Assembly: GCA_963663365.2 (NCBI GenBank)
Contig: CAXXIH010000004.1
Span: forward strand, 868,001 to 932,000
From: G963663365 sp963663365
GTDB lineage: Bacteria; Hinthialibacterota; Hinthialibacteria; Hinthialibacterales; G963663365
Reading direction: 5' to 3'
DNA length: 64,000 nt
The notes beneath the pieces were generated by a model, which saw only the letters and a program-made list of their open reading frames with translations, had not been told where the DNA came from and did no database searches. Position 1 is the stretch's first letter. Each line of letters begins with the position of its first letter. The translations under genes were made by a program, and so were the position numbers. Shown here piece after piece: positions 53,462 to 62,672 of the stretch.

Positions 53462-54883
53462 TTATGAATGGTTTTGATCGATGGCCTTGTGTACCGCCTC
53501 AAGCACCACCTGTTCCACTTGCGGAGCCCAGGGACCGTGAAAGCCCTCATAGACCATAGACTGGCCTCCCTCATAGCCGCCCTCACGCAGAACACGCAGA
53601 GAAGGGATATAGGCAAAAACATCGTTGCAATAAGAACAAACCCAGGTCTTCTCAGGCCCAAGTTCATATTTCAGACGTAATGAATAATCGACCACAGCCT
53701 CGCCCGCCAAACCGATCCAATCGAAATCCTCGCCAATCGACCAAACCTGCACCGGATAGGGATAGGTCTCAGGCAGTTTTCCTTCGCGGTCGAGCGTTTC
53801 AAGCAGCATTTTGGCCCGGCGTTGCAAGTATATATCCGATGATGCCAGCTCCGCTTCAATCTTTTCACGGGGCGGCGCAGGTGAAAAAGGTAAATCCGTA
53901 AGTTGATAAGCGCACCGTAGATCTCCGCCAATGGGGCGCATGGGATTGGATAACGCTTTGAGCACCGAGTCGCTCAGGCTTCGGCCGTGCTGTTGAGCCA
54001 ATTCCAATTTGCGGCGTGGATGCGGATTCTGATCGCCCGCACATCCGGCTACAAACATCGCCACACATCCAGGGAGCGCTTCTTCCAGGTTCGCTTGCGC
54101 GTATCCCGCATAATCCCCGTTAAAATTATAAAAATTCAATGTCGTATTGTGGCAGGCATACCCAAATACAACCGCCTTAAGCGAGCCATCCGGCTTGGTA
54201 ATTCGAAGAACCGGGACATCATGATCGACCGGACCGATGGGATTCACCCCGATAATGATCCCGTTCAAGGTATATTCGCGGCGGTTGACTGCAAAACCGC
54301 ATTCGCCGATCCCGTACTCAAGTTTCCCGGGCTCTAAATCTTTCAGCGCCGCTTCCGCCACAGCAACAAGTTTGTCTTCCAATGTTTGAATATACTCGGT
54401 GATAGCCGTTACCTGTTCTTCGGGTAGCTTGTAATAAACTTTCACCTGCACAATCGGGCCGCTGTGGGTATGCGATGAATTCAAGATCAATGCCGCGCGT
54501 GAAAGCCCTGTATTTTTCTCCACACGTTCGGCGATCCGGTCCGAAAGTTCCTTAGGCAGGCCGACCAAATCTGTGGTCACCAGCACTGCACGGTTCCCTT
54601 GTGCGTCTTCCAAGGCCAATGCTTTGGCAAACAGATCATGATCTTTGCCTTCCGATGGTTTATCGCGTGACGCGTATCCTGCCATCCACAAACTTTGCTC
54701 GGGAGTAATCACAGTCTTCGCGACACCAACCCGCATGACCTGGGATCCCCCCCCATTGGCGCTCAAAACCTGCCGTGCTGTCAGTGCGGCCCCGGCCAAT
54801 GCCCCGAGTTGCACAAAGTGTCTGCGGTTTAAAAGTGGATTGATGGAATCTGTTTCAACTGAAAAAGCCTGTTTGGATGGCAT
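53462..54883 (-). CDS. Neutral/alkaline ceramidase-like exported hydrolase
   Basis: 473 residues from the ATG at 54883 (TGAGGA before it; a longer frame starts at 54910). A Tat-like leader (NRRHFVQLGALAGAALTA) precedes the mature protein. RVGVAKTVITP, WMAGYASRD, VTTDLVG and NSSHTHSGP are the zinc-ligand and core segments of the non-lysosomal ceramidase N-terminal domain (PF04734). The C-terminal domain of full ceramidases (usually about 650 residues) is missing. Many PVC-type genomes carry such short forms; their substrate is uncertain. Confidence 0.85.
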   Translation of the reverse strand: MPSKQAFSVETDSINPLLNRRHFVQLGALAGAALTARQVLSANGGGSQVMRVGVAKTVITPEQSLWMAGYASRDKPSEGKDHDLFAKALALEDAQGNRAVLVTTDLVGLPKELSDRIAERVEKNTGLSRAALILNSSHTHSGPIVQVKVYYKLPEEQVTAITEYIQTLEDKLVAVAEAALKDLEPGKLEYGIGECGFAVNRREYTLNGIIIGVNPIGPVDHDVPVLRITKPDGSLKAVVFGYACHNTTLNFYNFNGDYAGYAQANLEEALPGCVAMFVAGCAGDQNPHPRRKLELAQQHGRSLSDSVLKALSNPMRPIGGDLRCAYQLTDLPFSPAPPREKIEAELASSDIYLQRRAKMLLETLDREGKLPETYPYPVQVWSIGEDFDWIGLAGEAVVDYSLRLKYELGPEKTWVCSYCNDVFAYIPSLRVLREGGYEGGQSMVYEGFHGPWAPQVEQVVLEAVHKAIDQNHS

Positions 54884-55115
54884 CGTATTCCTCACCGTTC
54901 TATGGGACACAATCGGACCACAATATGGTTTGTCATGAACGTATCACGGCCAATATCATTAGATTGCGATTATCACAAATCCATTTGATTGTATGACATT
55001 TTAACAAAGAGCCAACCCACTCACTCCCCCACACCTTACCCTGACGTACCTCCCCCCGGCCCATCTTCCTAATTCTCCTTTCTCCTCTCAACTTTCTCCT
55101 TTCTCTATGGGGTGG

Positions 55116-55152
55116 CCCAGACACGCGACAGCGCGTCTGGGTGCGCCAGCAC
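55116..55152. repeat. Paired hairpin unit, copy 5
   Basis: CCCAG/CTGGG and ACGCG/CGCGT around an ACAG loop (55116-55141), then GTGC/GCAC around GCCA, then AAGAAGC. Confidence 0.7.
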
Positions 55153-55418
55153 AAGAAGCATATCCCCGCCCCGTTTACGGGGAGGGACAGGGAGGGGTTT
55201 CTTTTCTACCAACCAAATCTATTTATCAGCGATTTCTTATATACCATACCCGGCAAGAGGCTGTATTAAAGTTTGCTAAACACACAACCTCCCCCGCCAT
55301 CCCCCCATCTCTGCAAAGTTTTCGTGCCCCTTTCGTGCTTTCGTGATTCATATTGGAAAGATTGTGACTACCGCAAAAACTTCTCCCCATCCACCAACTT
55401 TTCAAACAAATACACCAA

Positions 55419-55531
55419 GCGCTGAAAGCGCGCAGCAAGCGTAGCCCAGGCTAGAGCCCGAGCATGCCATCGGCAGGCGAAGGGCGTCAGCCTGGGTAAA
55501 TGCCCCAAAAAATCCTAAGCGCTGAAAGTGC
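55419..55531. repeat. Tripartite triloop element, variant, copy 4
   Basis: Hairpin 1: GCGCT, GAA, AGCGC (55419-55431). Central hairpin 55445-55496: CCCAGGCT/AGCCTGGG with GCCC/GGGC inside and TGCC-ATC-GGCA at the tip. Hairpin 3: GCGCT, GAA, AGTGC (55519-55531). The tip is unlike the GAA tips of other copies. Confidence 0.75.
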
Positions 55532-55738
55532 GAGGCAAATCTACTTTCTCCTTTCTTGCCGCCGACGGCGGCTTGCAGGGTGCCGACCAATTACATCCTA
55601 AGCACATACTCCGAAATCGTGGGCCGGTAGGCGTCATGTCCTGCCCGGTCACGGGCCTCCTCTCTAATAGGCCTCCCCGGAATCTCTATGCTAACCTTAG
55701 CCTGACGGATCAACTCCATCATCCGGCCATAGTAAAAA

Positions 55739-57562
55739 ATGTCCTCAACGATTTTCCAACGCAATATTGAAGCTTTACACCGCAAACATCCCCAGCTGGC
55801 TTCCATGTTGGCTGATATCGGCGAAACACCACATCTTCAACTGGCCCAAACTCCAACCGGACTGCCCACGCTGGCAATCACCGATAAACATGGCCGGGTG
55901 ATTCCCTTTCACAATCCCCAGGATCCGGCAGCCGGGGCCAAACGTTGGGTTGAAATGAACCTGCAAGTCATTCAAACCCGCCCGCTGATCATGGTTTTTG
56001 GTGCGGGACTCGGTTATCACCTTCAACTGCTGCATCAAGTCATTAAGCCCGATAACCGCATTATCGTAGTTGAGCCCGATCCGGCCATTTTTGTGCATGC
56101 GCTTCATGTTTCGGATTTAAGCGCGCTCTTTGCGCATCCCGCGTTCGTTTGGTCCATCGGCGAGGATGTCCATGAATTGGCGATACATTTTAAAGACAAT
56201 GTTTTAGAAAGCCGTCTTGCCAAATCCGGCGTAGTGTTGATTGGCTTGCCCAATGCCATTGAGTTGAATCGCGAATATATCCACCAACTCAGCAAGACAA
56301 TTGAGGCCGAACGCAGACGGGTGAGCCTTCAAATCCGTACCCGTTCCGAGACAGCCGCTGAAATCATCCGCAATGTCGCCGCAAACATGCCCAGCGTTTT
56401 GAAATGCGGTGGGATTCAGAGTTTCCGGCACAAATATGCCGGACGCCCCGCAGTGGTCGCTGGAGCCGGTCCTTCATTGGCGGACTCTCTGCCCGAGCTC
56501 AGGCAGTCGCGGGATCGCGTGTTTCTGATCGCCGCCGATACCGCCTACCCCGTACTGGTTAAAGCCGGAATCGAACCGGACTGCATTGCCGCGGTCGATC
56601 CGACTGAGCTAAATGTCAAACGGCTTGAGGGCATCCAAAATTCACCGGCTTTGCTGGTGGCTCATCCCGGTATTCATCCCCGCCTTACTCAACCTTTCGG
56701 TGACCGCATTGCTTGGATGGATACCTTTAGCCGTGAAGGCGATGGCCTGCCTCGTCGTCCTTCCCATGTTTTGGAGCAACTTGGAATCTCGGATTCTTTG
56801 GGATCTTTGTTGTGTCCCGGTTCCACCACGCATGCGGCAATATCTTTCGCGCGCTTTTTGGGATGCGCACCCGTCGTTTTGACCGGCGTAGATTTGGCTT
56901 ACCCGGCCGGTAAGAAATACGCGGATGGTGTACGGCATGTGGATCGCGATGAAATGGAACGCCACACCGTCCCCGCGAATGATGGGCAGTTGGTCGAGAC
57001 CAATATCGCCTATGCCTATTACCTGAGGGGCATGCCTGTTTACCTAAAGATGCTGGGTGTCGATGCCATTACAACCTCACCAGGGGCCGCCAAAGTCAGC
57101 GGGTTGCCGTATATGCCCTGGTCTGAAATTGATTTCCCATCCCCGGCCCCGTTCAAACCGCTCAAACCCGCCGGATTACCCCATCAGACCATCCAACTCT
57201 TCCGCGAAAGATTGCAGATAGCGCTTCAAGAGCTGCAGGAAGCCGAACCGGAGCTGAACTCAATCCATAAAGGCATACGGCGGCTTTACCATGATTCCGA
57301 TCCGGCAAAAAAGGCTTTCGCGCTTCTCCGCCGCTTTTCGGATTTGTTAGGGGCAAAAAAAGCCTTAAACCTCGTCTTAAGTCTCTGTCCGATGTCGGTG
57401 ATTGACATCCTAAGCGGCGAAAGCCTGCGCCTATTAACCAGCGACCAACAAGATATACGCGAAAAGGCTATCCAAACCGTATCGGCTCTGATTGAGGATG
57501 CTACACGAGCCCTCGAAACTGTCCGCACCGCCCTGCAATCGATCCAAACCAATTGCTTCTAG
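55739..57562 (+). CDS. Maf-like motility accessory protein (DUF115/MptE-like)
   Basis: 607 residues. The N-terminal part (LIMVFGAGLGYHLQLL near residue 85, IIVVEPDPAIF near 110) and the central DUF115 domain (AVVAGAGPSLADSLPEL near residue 238, then FLIAADTAYPVL and VAVDPTELN) are the Maf/flagellin-modification pattern. Members add nonulosonic sugars to flagellin. With fliW and csrA at 12.7-13.6 kb it supports a flagellated organism. It is flanked by repeat spacers and stands alone. Confidence 0.86.
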   Translation: MSSTIFQRNIEALHRKHPQLASMLADIGETPHLQLAQTPTGLPTLAITDKHGRVIPFHNPQDPAAGAKRWVEMNLQVIQTRPLIMVFGAGLGYHLQLLHQVIKPDNRIIVVEPDPAIFVHALHVSDLSALFAHPAFVWSIGEDVHELAIHFKDNVLESRLAKSGVVLIGLPNAIELNREYIHQLSKTIEAERRRVSLQIRTRSETAAEIIRNVAANMPSVLKCGGIQSFRHKYAGRPAVVAGAGPSLADSLPELRQSRDRVFLIAADTAYPVLVKAGIEPDCIAAVDPTELNVKRLEGIQNSPALLVAHPGIHPRLTQPFGDRIAWMDTFSREGDGLPRRPSHVLEQLGISDSLGSLLCPGSTTHAAISFARFLGCAPVVLTGVDLAYPAGKKYADGVRHVDRDEMERHTVPANDGQLVETNIAYAYYLRGMPVYLKMLGVDAITTSPGAAKVSGLPYMPWSEIDFPSPAPFKPLKPAGLPHQTIQLFRERLQIALQELQEAEPELNSIHKGIRRLYHDSDPAKKAFALLRRFSDLLGAKKALNLVLSLCPMSVIDILSGESLRLLTSDQQDIREKAIQTVSALIEDATRALETVRTALQSIQTNCF

Positions 57563-58218
57563 CGATCTGCCGCCCCTCATAATCACTGTATGGTGCAGCC
57601 CAAAATTGGTCTTATGGACAAGGCTCCTGCCAACCCGTCGCTATCGTTACAAATGCTACTCGTAGGATGGATACTCGCACCCATCGATCCCTCTACACGC
57701 ATCAACACAAGAGCCTTATTCCCGCCCCCTTTACGGGGAGGGTTAGGGAGGGGTCTCGTTCTCACCGAGCCGCTGCTTGATTATACATACACATGTATTG
57801 CCCTGCAGGGTGCTGATCGAAAACTTTTTCGAATACACCCCGAAATCGTGGGCCGGTAGGCAACTTGCCCACCGGGGTACCCGGGCGTGCCCTTCATTCT
57901 TCTTTCGTGTTTTCGTGATTCAAATGAATGCCTGAATTGCCTTGCAGGGTGCCGACATGGCAATTCATTTGAATATACTTTGAAATCGTGAGCCGTTAGG
58001 CGTCAGGTCATGCCCGGTCACGGGCCGCGGGAGTGCGAGGCAAATCCATCTTTTCTCTTCTCTACTCTCTCCTTTCTCGCCGCCAACGGCGGCGTGCAGG
58101 GTGCCGCCCCGATAAATCCTTTGTATACACTCAGAAATCGTGGGCCGTTAGGTCCCGCCTCGGCGGGATCCACGGCGGTCACGCCGCCATCCACCAACTG
58201 CCTCAAATGAACAAACCG

Positions 58219-58307
58219 TGTCCTGAAAGGACATCAGGTCGTAGCCCCAGGCAAGCGTAGCGCCGCCTGGGGTTAAGAACCCAAAACTTTCGGCCCTGTA
58301 AGGGCCG
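58219..58307. repeat. Tripartite triloop element, GCGTAGCGC subtype, copy 2
   Basis: Hairpin 1: TGTCCT, GAA, AGGACA (58219-58233). Central hairpin 58245-58272: CCCCAGGC/GCCTGGGG around GCGTAGCGC. Hairpin 3: CGGCCCT, GTA, AGGGCCG (58291-58307). The central stem is re-paired relative to copies 1 and 3. Confidence 0.8.
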
Positions 58308-58375
58308 CACAAAATGAATTGAACCTTACAAAAACTCCCCCGCTATCCACAATCTCTCTTATTCGAAAACACCAA

Positions 58376-58483
58376 GCACCGTAGGTGCGACGAGAAAATA
58401 GCCCCGGGCAAAGTTTGGACGCCGGAGGCGGACAAACGCCGCCCGGGGTAACCGTCCCCAAAAATCTCAAGCGCTGTAAGCGC
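58376..58483. repeat. Tripartite triloop element, long subtype, copy 5
   Basis: Hairpin 1: GCACC, GTA, GGTGC (58376-58388). Central hairpin 58402-58448: CCCCGGGC/GCCCGGGG, GTTTG/CAAAC, tip CGCC-GGA-GGCG. Hairpin 3: GCGCT, GTA, AGCGC (58471-58483). The tip stem differs from copy 3 on both sides. Confidence 0.8.
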
Positions 58484-58671
58484 GCAAGAAAAGTGTTACC
58501 CATGTGCCCGGTCTATTTTTTAACCAATTTCCCCGGTCCGTACCCGTCAAATCCCCCGAATAAACTTTGATTTACGGCGGTCACGCCACGGGCTCAGGTG
58601 GAACCCTGATTTCCCGTAGGGGGATTTTGATACAGTTCTAGTAGTCACGAAAACCCTTTTAGGATTGTTAT

Positions 58672-61428
58672 ATGAAGTTTTTGCCCACATCGCTGTTTCT
58701 AATCGCCCTAATGCTTCTCCTTCCTTGTAGCTACGCGGACGATATCCCGGCTACTTATCCCGGGAAGGAATGGACAATCAAAACTCCAACCGAACTCGGC
58801 CTGGATACCTCCAAACTGGATGAAATCGCCCAACGGCTGCGGGGACGCGGTTGTGTTATCTACAAAGGGTACGTGGTAAAAACCTGGGGAGACCAGGCGG
58901 AAAAAGGTGATTGGATGTCATCCAGCAAACCGGTCATCTCCACCATGCTCTTTTTCGCCATTCAAGAGGGCAAGATTCAGAGCGTAAACACCCCAATTCG
59001 CGAGTATGGCTGGAATCTTCTTCCCAAAGATCAGGGCATGACTTTTCATCACCTGGCGAACATGATCAGCGAATACGCGCGCCCCGGCCAACCCGGAAAA
59101 GCCTTCGCTTATAATGACTTCGCCATCAACTTATATCGCCTCACCCTTTTTGATCGCGTCTTTAAAGAATCCGCCGAAAAAGTCGCCAATGATCCCAACC
59201 GGCTCGGCCCGCTACAGTTTCAAGATGGTCTGTCTTTCAACAAAAAAGTACGCACCAAAGCTTCCGTTCGCGATTTCGCACGCCTTGGGTGGTTCTGGTT
59301 AAACAAAGGCAAATGGGAAGACCGTCGGCTTTTACAGGAAGATTTTTTTGAGAAGTATGTCAAACCGCATGTGCCCAAAGACCTGCCGCACACGCAAAAA
59401 GCCGGTGACAACGATTATCTGGAAATCGGAAGTTACGGCGGTGGTTCCGATCATTTCACACGGTTCGGGCCGGGCATCTATGGCTATAACTTCTGGTTTA
59501 ACAGCATGGGCCGCGATCATCCCGATGCCATAACTTGGCCTGATGCGCCGCTTGATGCCTATATGACCGTTGGCGCAGGTGGAAATTCCATGGTCATTCT
59601 GCCAAGTCAAAGCATCGTCGTGGCAGCCGCCAGAGCAGATTGGGGCAATCCCCAACCGGGCAAAAAGTCATCGGCCATGAATGAGGTCATGCGACTGGCC
59701 TGTGCCGCGATCCCCGCTCCGAAACATGCCAATGCCGCCACGGTTCCCAAAATCTACATGATGTCCGGCACGAATCAAAAGTGGCAACTATGTACCTTCG
59801 ATTTTGAAGGCCCCCAATCGACTGAGACTTCTAACAATCCCAATCCTTTTCTCGATTACCGTTTACAGGTTCTATTTCGCAGCCCCGGTGGACAGACACT
59901 TTCCGTACCCGGTTTTTTCGCGGGTGATGGTCAAGGCGGCGGTGCCGGAAAAATCTGGCGCGTTCATTTCACCCCAAATGAACCGGGCGACTGGACTTTT
60001 AAAGTCTCTTTCCGGCAAGGTCCGCAAATTGCCATCGACTTGAATCCGGATGCCGGACAACCGGCCGCTTTCGATGGCACGGCCGGTCAGTTTTCCGTAA
60101 AGGACCGGGATTCCGAGGCCCCCGGGTTTTTCAAATGGGGACGGCTGCAATCTGCCGACTGTCATTATTTCAAATTTGCCGATGGCCCTTATTGGCTCAA
60201 AGGCGGCGCGGATAGCCCCGAAGACTTCTTGGCGTACACAGGCTTTCAAGATACTCCTCGCGCTACACATGCCTATGCGCCGCATAGTAAGGATTGGCGT
60301 GATGGTGATCCTGATTGGAATGACGGTGCAGGGAAAGGAATCATCGGCGCGCTTAACTATCTCGCCTCCGAAGAGGTCAACTCGATTTATGTCATGCCCA
60401 TGAATATCGGCGGTGATGGCAAAAATGTCTGGCCGTATGCGGGCAAAATCGATCCAAAGGGCAATCCCGCCAACGATAACCTGCATTTCGATATCGGCAA
60501 ATTGCGCGAGTGGGATATTGTTTTCAATCACGCCCAGCAAATGGGCATTCTGGTGCATTTTGTGCTGAATGAAGCCGAGGAACCGAATAAAAGAGAGTTG
60601 GATGATGCCACGCTGGGAGTGGAACGCAAACTCTATTATAGGGAACTGATCGCTCGTTTCGGCCATCTTTTGGCGCTGCAATGGAACCTTTGTGAGGAAT
60701 ACAATCTCAATATCGAGCTCCCGCCGGAAATGCTAAAAGCCTGCGCGGAATACATCCACGCCGTCGATCCTTATGATTCTCCGGTTACGGTTCATCATGC
60801 CGGAGGAGCCATAAAAGCCTGGAAACCGTTTCTCGGCTTTCCCGGTTTTGCAGTCACTTCTTTCCAAACCCGCGATGTCAATGCAGTCGAAGAATGGCGC
60901 GCGCTTTCAAAGCAGGCCGGGCACCCGCAAGTCATCGGCATGGATGAATTCTTTCCCGATAAGGCCAATGCCGAAAACGCGGACCGTCACCGCCGCGAAT
61001 ATATCTGGCCGATCTATCTTTCCGGCGGCCAGATCGAATTCATCTTAGAGGATCTTTTAAAAACCGAAGATTTCAGAAAGTACGAGCCGCATTGGCGCAT
61101 GATGCGTCATGCCCGCAACTTTATGCAAGATAATTTGCCGTTCTGGGAAATGGTTCCCCAAGATGACCGTCTGCATACAAAGTCCGTAAAAGGCGAGGTG
61201 TTTGCTTTGCCCGGCAAGGTATATGCGGTCTATCTGCCTCATTGGGAGCCTTGCCGCTTGAATCTAAATGACAGCGCCGGTATTAGCTATGAAATGTCCT
61301 GGTTCAATCCGCGTAATGGAAAATTTGAAGGTGATAAAACAATCGTCTCCGGCGGCACAGACCTCGAACTTGGCACCCCCCCCACCGAGAAAGCAGAAGA
61401 TTGGGTAGTTCTGCTTAAAAAGAAATAA
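58672..61428 (+). CDS. Exported fusion of a serine beta-lactamase-like hydrolase and a DUF5060/DUF4038-type glycosidase
   Basis: 918 residues with a signal peptide (residues 1-22). Residues about 30-345 resemble serine hydrolases of the beta-lactamase fold: S-x-x-K as SSSK near residue 84, FAYND near residue 145 (Asp where YxN is usual) and GAGGNSMVILPS near 303. Residues about 355-470 resemble DUF5060, an immunoglobulin-like domain before glycosidases. Residues about 480-820 resemble a DUF4038-type barrel (LQWNLCEEYN, IGMDEFFPD with candidate acids), and about 840-918 the collagen-binding-like C-terminal domain. The combination is unusual. It is flanked by repeat DNA. Confidence 0.78.
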   Translation: MKFLPTSLFLIALMLLLPCSYADDIPATYPGKEWTIKTPTELGLDTSKLDEIAQRLRGRGCVIYKGYVVKTWGDQAEKGDWMSSSKPVISTMLFFAIQEGKIQSVNTPIREYGWNLLPKDQGMTFHHLANMISEYARPGQPGKAFAYNDFAINLYRLTLFDRVFKESAEKVANDPNRLGPLQFQDGLSFNKKVRTKASVRDFARLGWFWLNKGKWEDRRLLQEDFFEKYVKPHVPKDLPHTQKAGDNDYLEIGSYGGGSDHFTRFGPGIYGYNFWFNSMGRDHPDAITWPDAPLDAYMTVGAGGNSMVILPSQSIVVAAARADWGNPQPGKKSSAMNEVMRLACAAIPAPKHANAATVPKIYMMSGTNQKWQLCTFDFEGPQSTETSNNPNPFLDYRLQVLFRSPGGQTLSVPGFFAGDGQGGGAGKIWRVHFTPNEPGDWTFKVSFRQGPQIAIDLNPDAGQPAAFDGTAGQFSVKDRDSEAPGFFKWGRLQSADCHYFKFADGPYWLKGGADSPEDFLAYTGFQDTPRATHAYAPHSKDWRDGDPDWNDGAGKGIIGALNYLASEEVNSIYVMPMNIGGDGKNVWPYAGKIDPKGNPANDNLHFDIGKLREWDIVFNHAQQMGILVHFVLNEAEEPNKRELDDATLGVERKLYYRELIARFGHLLALQWNLCEEYNLNIELPPEMLKACAEYIHAVDPYDSPVTVHHAGGAIKAWKPFLGFPGFAVTSFQTRDVNAVEEWRALSKQAGHPQVIGMDEFFPDKANAENADRHRREYIWPIYLSGGQIEFILEDLLKTEDFRKYEPHWRMMRHARNFMQDNLPFWEMVPQDDRLHTKSVKGEVFALPGKVYAVYLPHWEPCRLNLNDSAGISYEMSWFNPRNGKFEGDKTIVSGGTDLELGTPPTEKAEDWVVLLKKK

Positions 61429-61739
61429 TCCCGGTATGAGCCGCTGTTTGCCATACGTACACATGTATCGTATACAGGGTGCCGACCTGGATAATCAATT
61501 AAATATACTTCGAAATCGTGGCCCGTTAGGCTTCTTGCCCACCGGGGTACCCGGGCGTACCCTTCATTCTTCTTTCGTGCTTTCGTGATTCAAATGTCTA
61601 ACTCCCCCGTCTCATTACTACTCTCTACTTTCTCGCCGCCGAATGGCGGCGCGGGAGGGCGACGCTCCTGCGGAGCCGCTGTTTGCCATACGTACACACG
61701 TATCTCCCCATCCACCATCTCCCTCAAACGAACACGCCA

Positions 61740-61829
61740 TGTCCTGAAAGGACAAAAGCCTGAAGCCCAGGGCCAGCGTAGCGCAGCCCTGGGTAAACGC
61801 CCTTATATAATTCGGCCCTGTAAGGGCCG
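61740..61829. repeat. Tripartite triloop element, GCGTAGCGC subtype, copy 3
   Basis: Hairpin 1 61740-61754, central CCCAGGGC/GCCCTGGG 61766-61793, hairpin 3 61813-61829. Nearly identical to copy 1, also in flanking bases. Confidence 0.8.
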
Positions 61830-61990
61830 CAGAAATCAAACATCATTTCGAAAACTTCTCCCCATCCACCAACTCCCTCCAATGGTGCGCCGCGGGAAGG
61901 CGAATTCCGCCATGGGCGGTATGAACCGCTGCTTGCCATACGTACACATGTATATCCCCATCCACCAACTCCCTCAAACAAACACACCAA

Positions 61991-62099
61991 GCGCTGAAAG
62001 CGCGTCGCATGCCTTTGCCCAGGACAACGTTTGGGAGTCGAAGACGGACAAACGGCGGCCTGGGTAAATGTCCAAAAACATCCTAAGCGCTGTAAGTGC
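61991..62099. repeat. Tripartite triloop element, long subtype, copy 6
   Basis: Hairpin 1: GCGCT, GAA, AGCGC (61991-62003). Central hairpin 62018-62064: CCCAGG/CCTGGG, CGTTTG/CAAACG, tip GTC-GAA-GAC. Hairpin 3: GCGCT, GTA, AGTGC (62087-62099). Confidence 0.8.
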
Positions 62100-62141
62100 G
62101 AGGCAAATCCATCTTTTCTACTTTCACCTCTCTCCTCTCTA

Positions 62142-62460
62142 CTCTCTCGCCGCCCACGGCGGCGCGCAGGGTGCCGACCCGTTAAATCCCCCGAATAAAC
62201 TTTGAAATCGTGGGCCGTTAGGCTTCTTGCCCACCGGGGTACCCGGGCGTACCCTTCATTCTTCTTTCGTGCTTTCGTGATTCAAATGTCTAACTCCCCC
62301 GTCTCCTTACTACTCTCTACTTTCTCGCCGCCAACGGCGGCGCGGGAGGGCGACGCTCCTGCGGAGCCGCTGTTTGCTATACATACAACTGTATCTCCCC
62401 ACCCACCAACTCCCTCAAACACCCACACCAAGCACCGTAGGTGCGGCCAGGTAATAGCCT
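62142..62460. repeat. Direct repeat, first copy (second at 62673-62991)
   Basis: 319 bases, from the CGCCGCCCACGGCGGCG stretch to GGTAATAGCCT, repeated 531 bases later with a few substitutions. The first copy continues into a complete triloop element; the second stops inside the central hairpin's first arm. Confidence 0.88.
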
Positions 62461-62544
62461 CGGCTTAGCATGAGACGGTCGAAGACCGGCGAAGGCGTAA
62501 GCCGGGGTAGAATGTCTTTTCTAATTCCTAAGCGCTGTAAGCGC
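62432..62544. repeat. Tripartite triloop element, variant, copy 7
   Basis: Hairpin 1: GCACC, GTA, GGTGC (62432-62444). Central hairpin 62458-62507: CCTCGGCTTA/TAAGCCGGGG outside and GGTC-GAA-GACC at the tip. Hairpin 3: GCGCT, GTA, AGCGC (62532-62544). Confidence 0.78.
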
Positions 62545-62672
62545 GCAAGGAAAAATAACTCTGTATCGGCGTGCAGGATGCTGATTGGGCAACTTTTTCG
62601 AATATACTTTGAAATCGTGGGCTTTTAGGCATCAGGTCCCGCCCGGCCATGGGCTCTACTTTCTCCTCTCTC

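Larger units (their letters stand above)
54884..55738. repeat. Repeat-module spacer
   Basis: From about 55070 to 55690 it carries pyrimidine-rich tracts, a paired hairpin unit, a TTTCGTG tract near 55320-55352, one tripartite triloop element and a GCAGGGTGC..AAATCGTGGGCCG module near 55573-55627. 54884-55060 is A/T-rich unique sequence. No gene seen. Confidence 0.78.
57563..58671. repeat. Repeat-module spacer
   Basis: Contains modules near 57802, 57942 and 58095, a TTTCGTG tract near 57890-57925, a CGCCGCCAACGGCGGCG stretch near 58078, and two tripartite triloop elements. Its right end (about 58600-58640) has GGGGGATTTTGATACAGTTCTAG, which weakly resembles the right terminus of the GGTTTCAAAACYCC element. 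No gene seen. Confidence 0.78.

Noticed and set aside
59872..60681. 269-residue minus-strand frame
   Set aside because: Antisense to the glycosidase part of the 918-residue protein, with no features of its own.
32860..62550. CRISPR array
   Set aside because: Units are dispersed, structured and irregularly spaced, without unique spacers between identical repeats; no cas genes.
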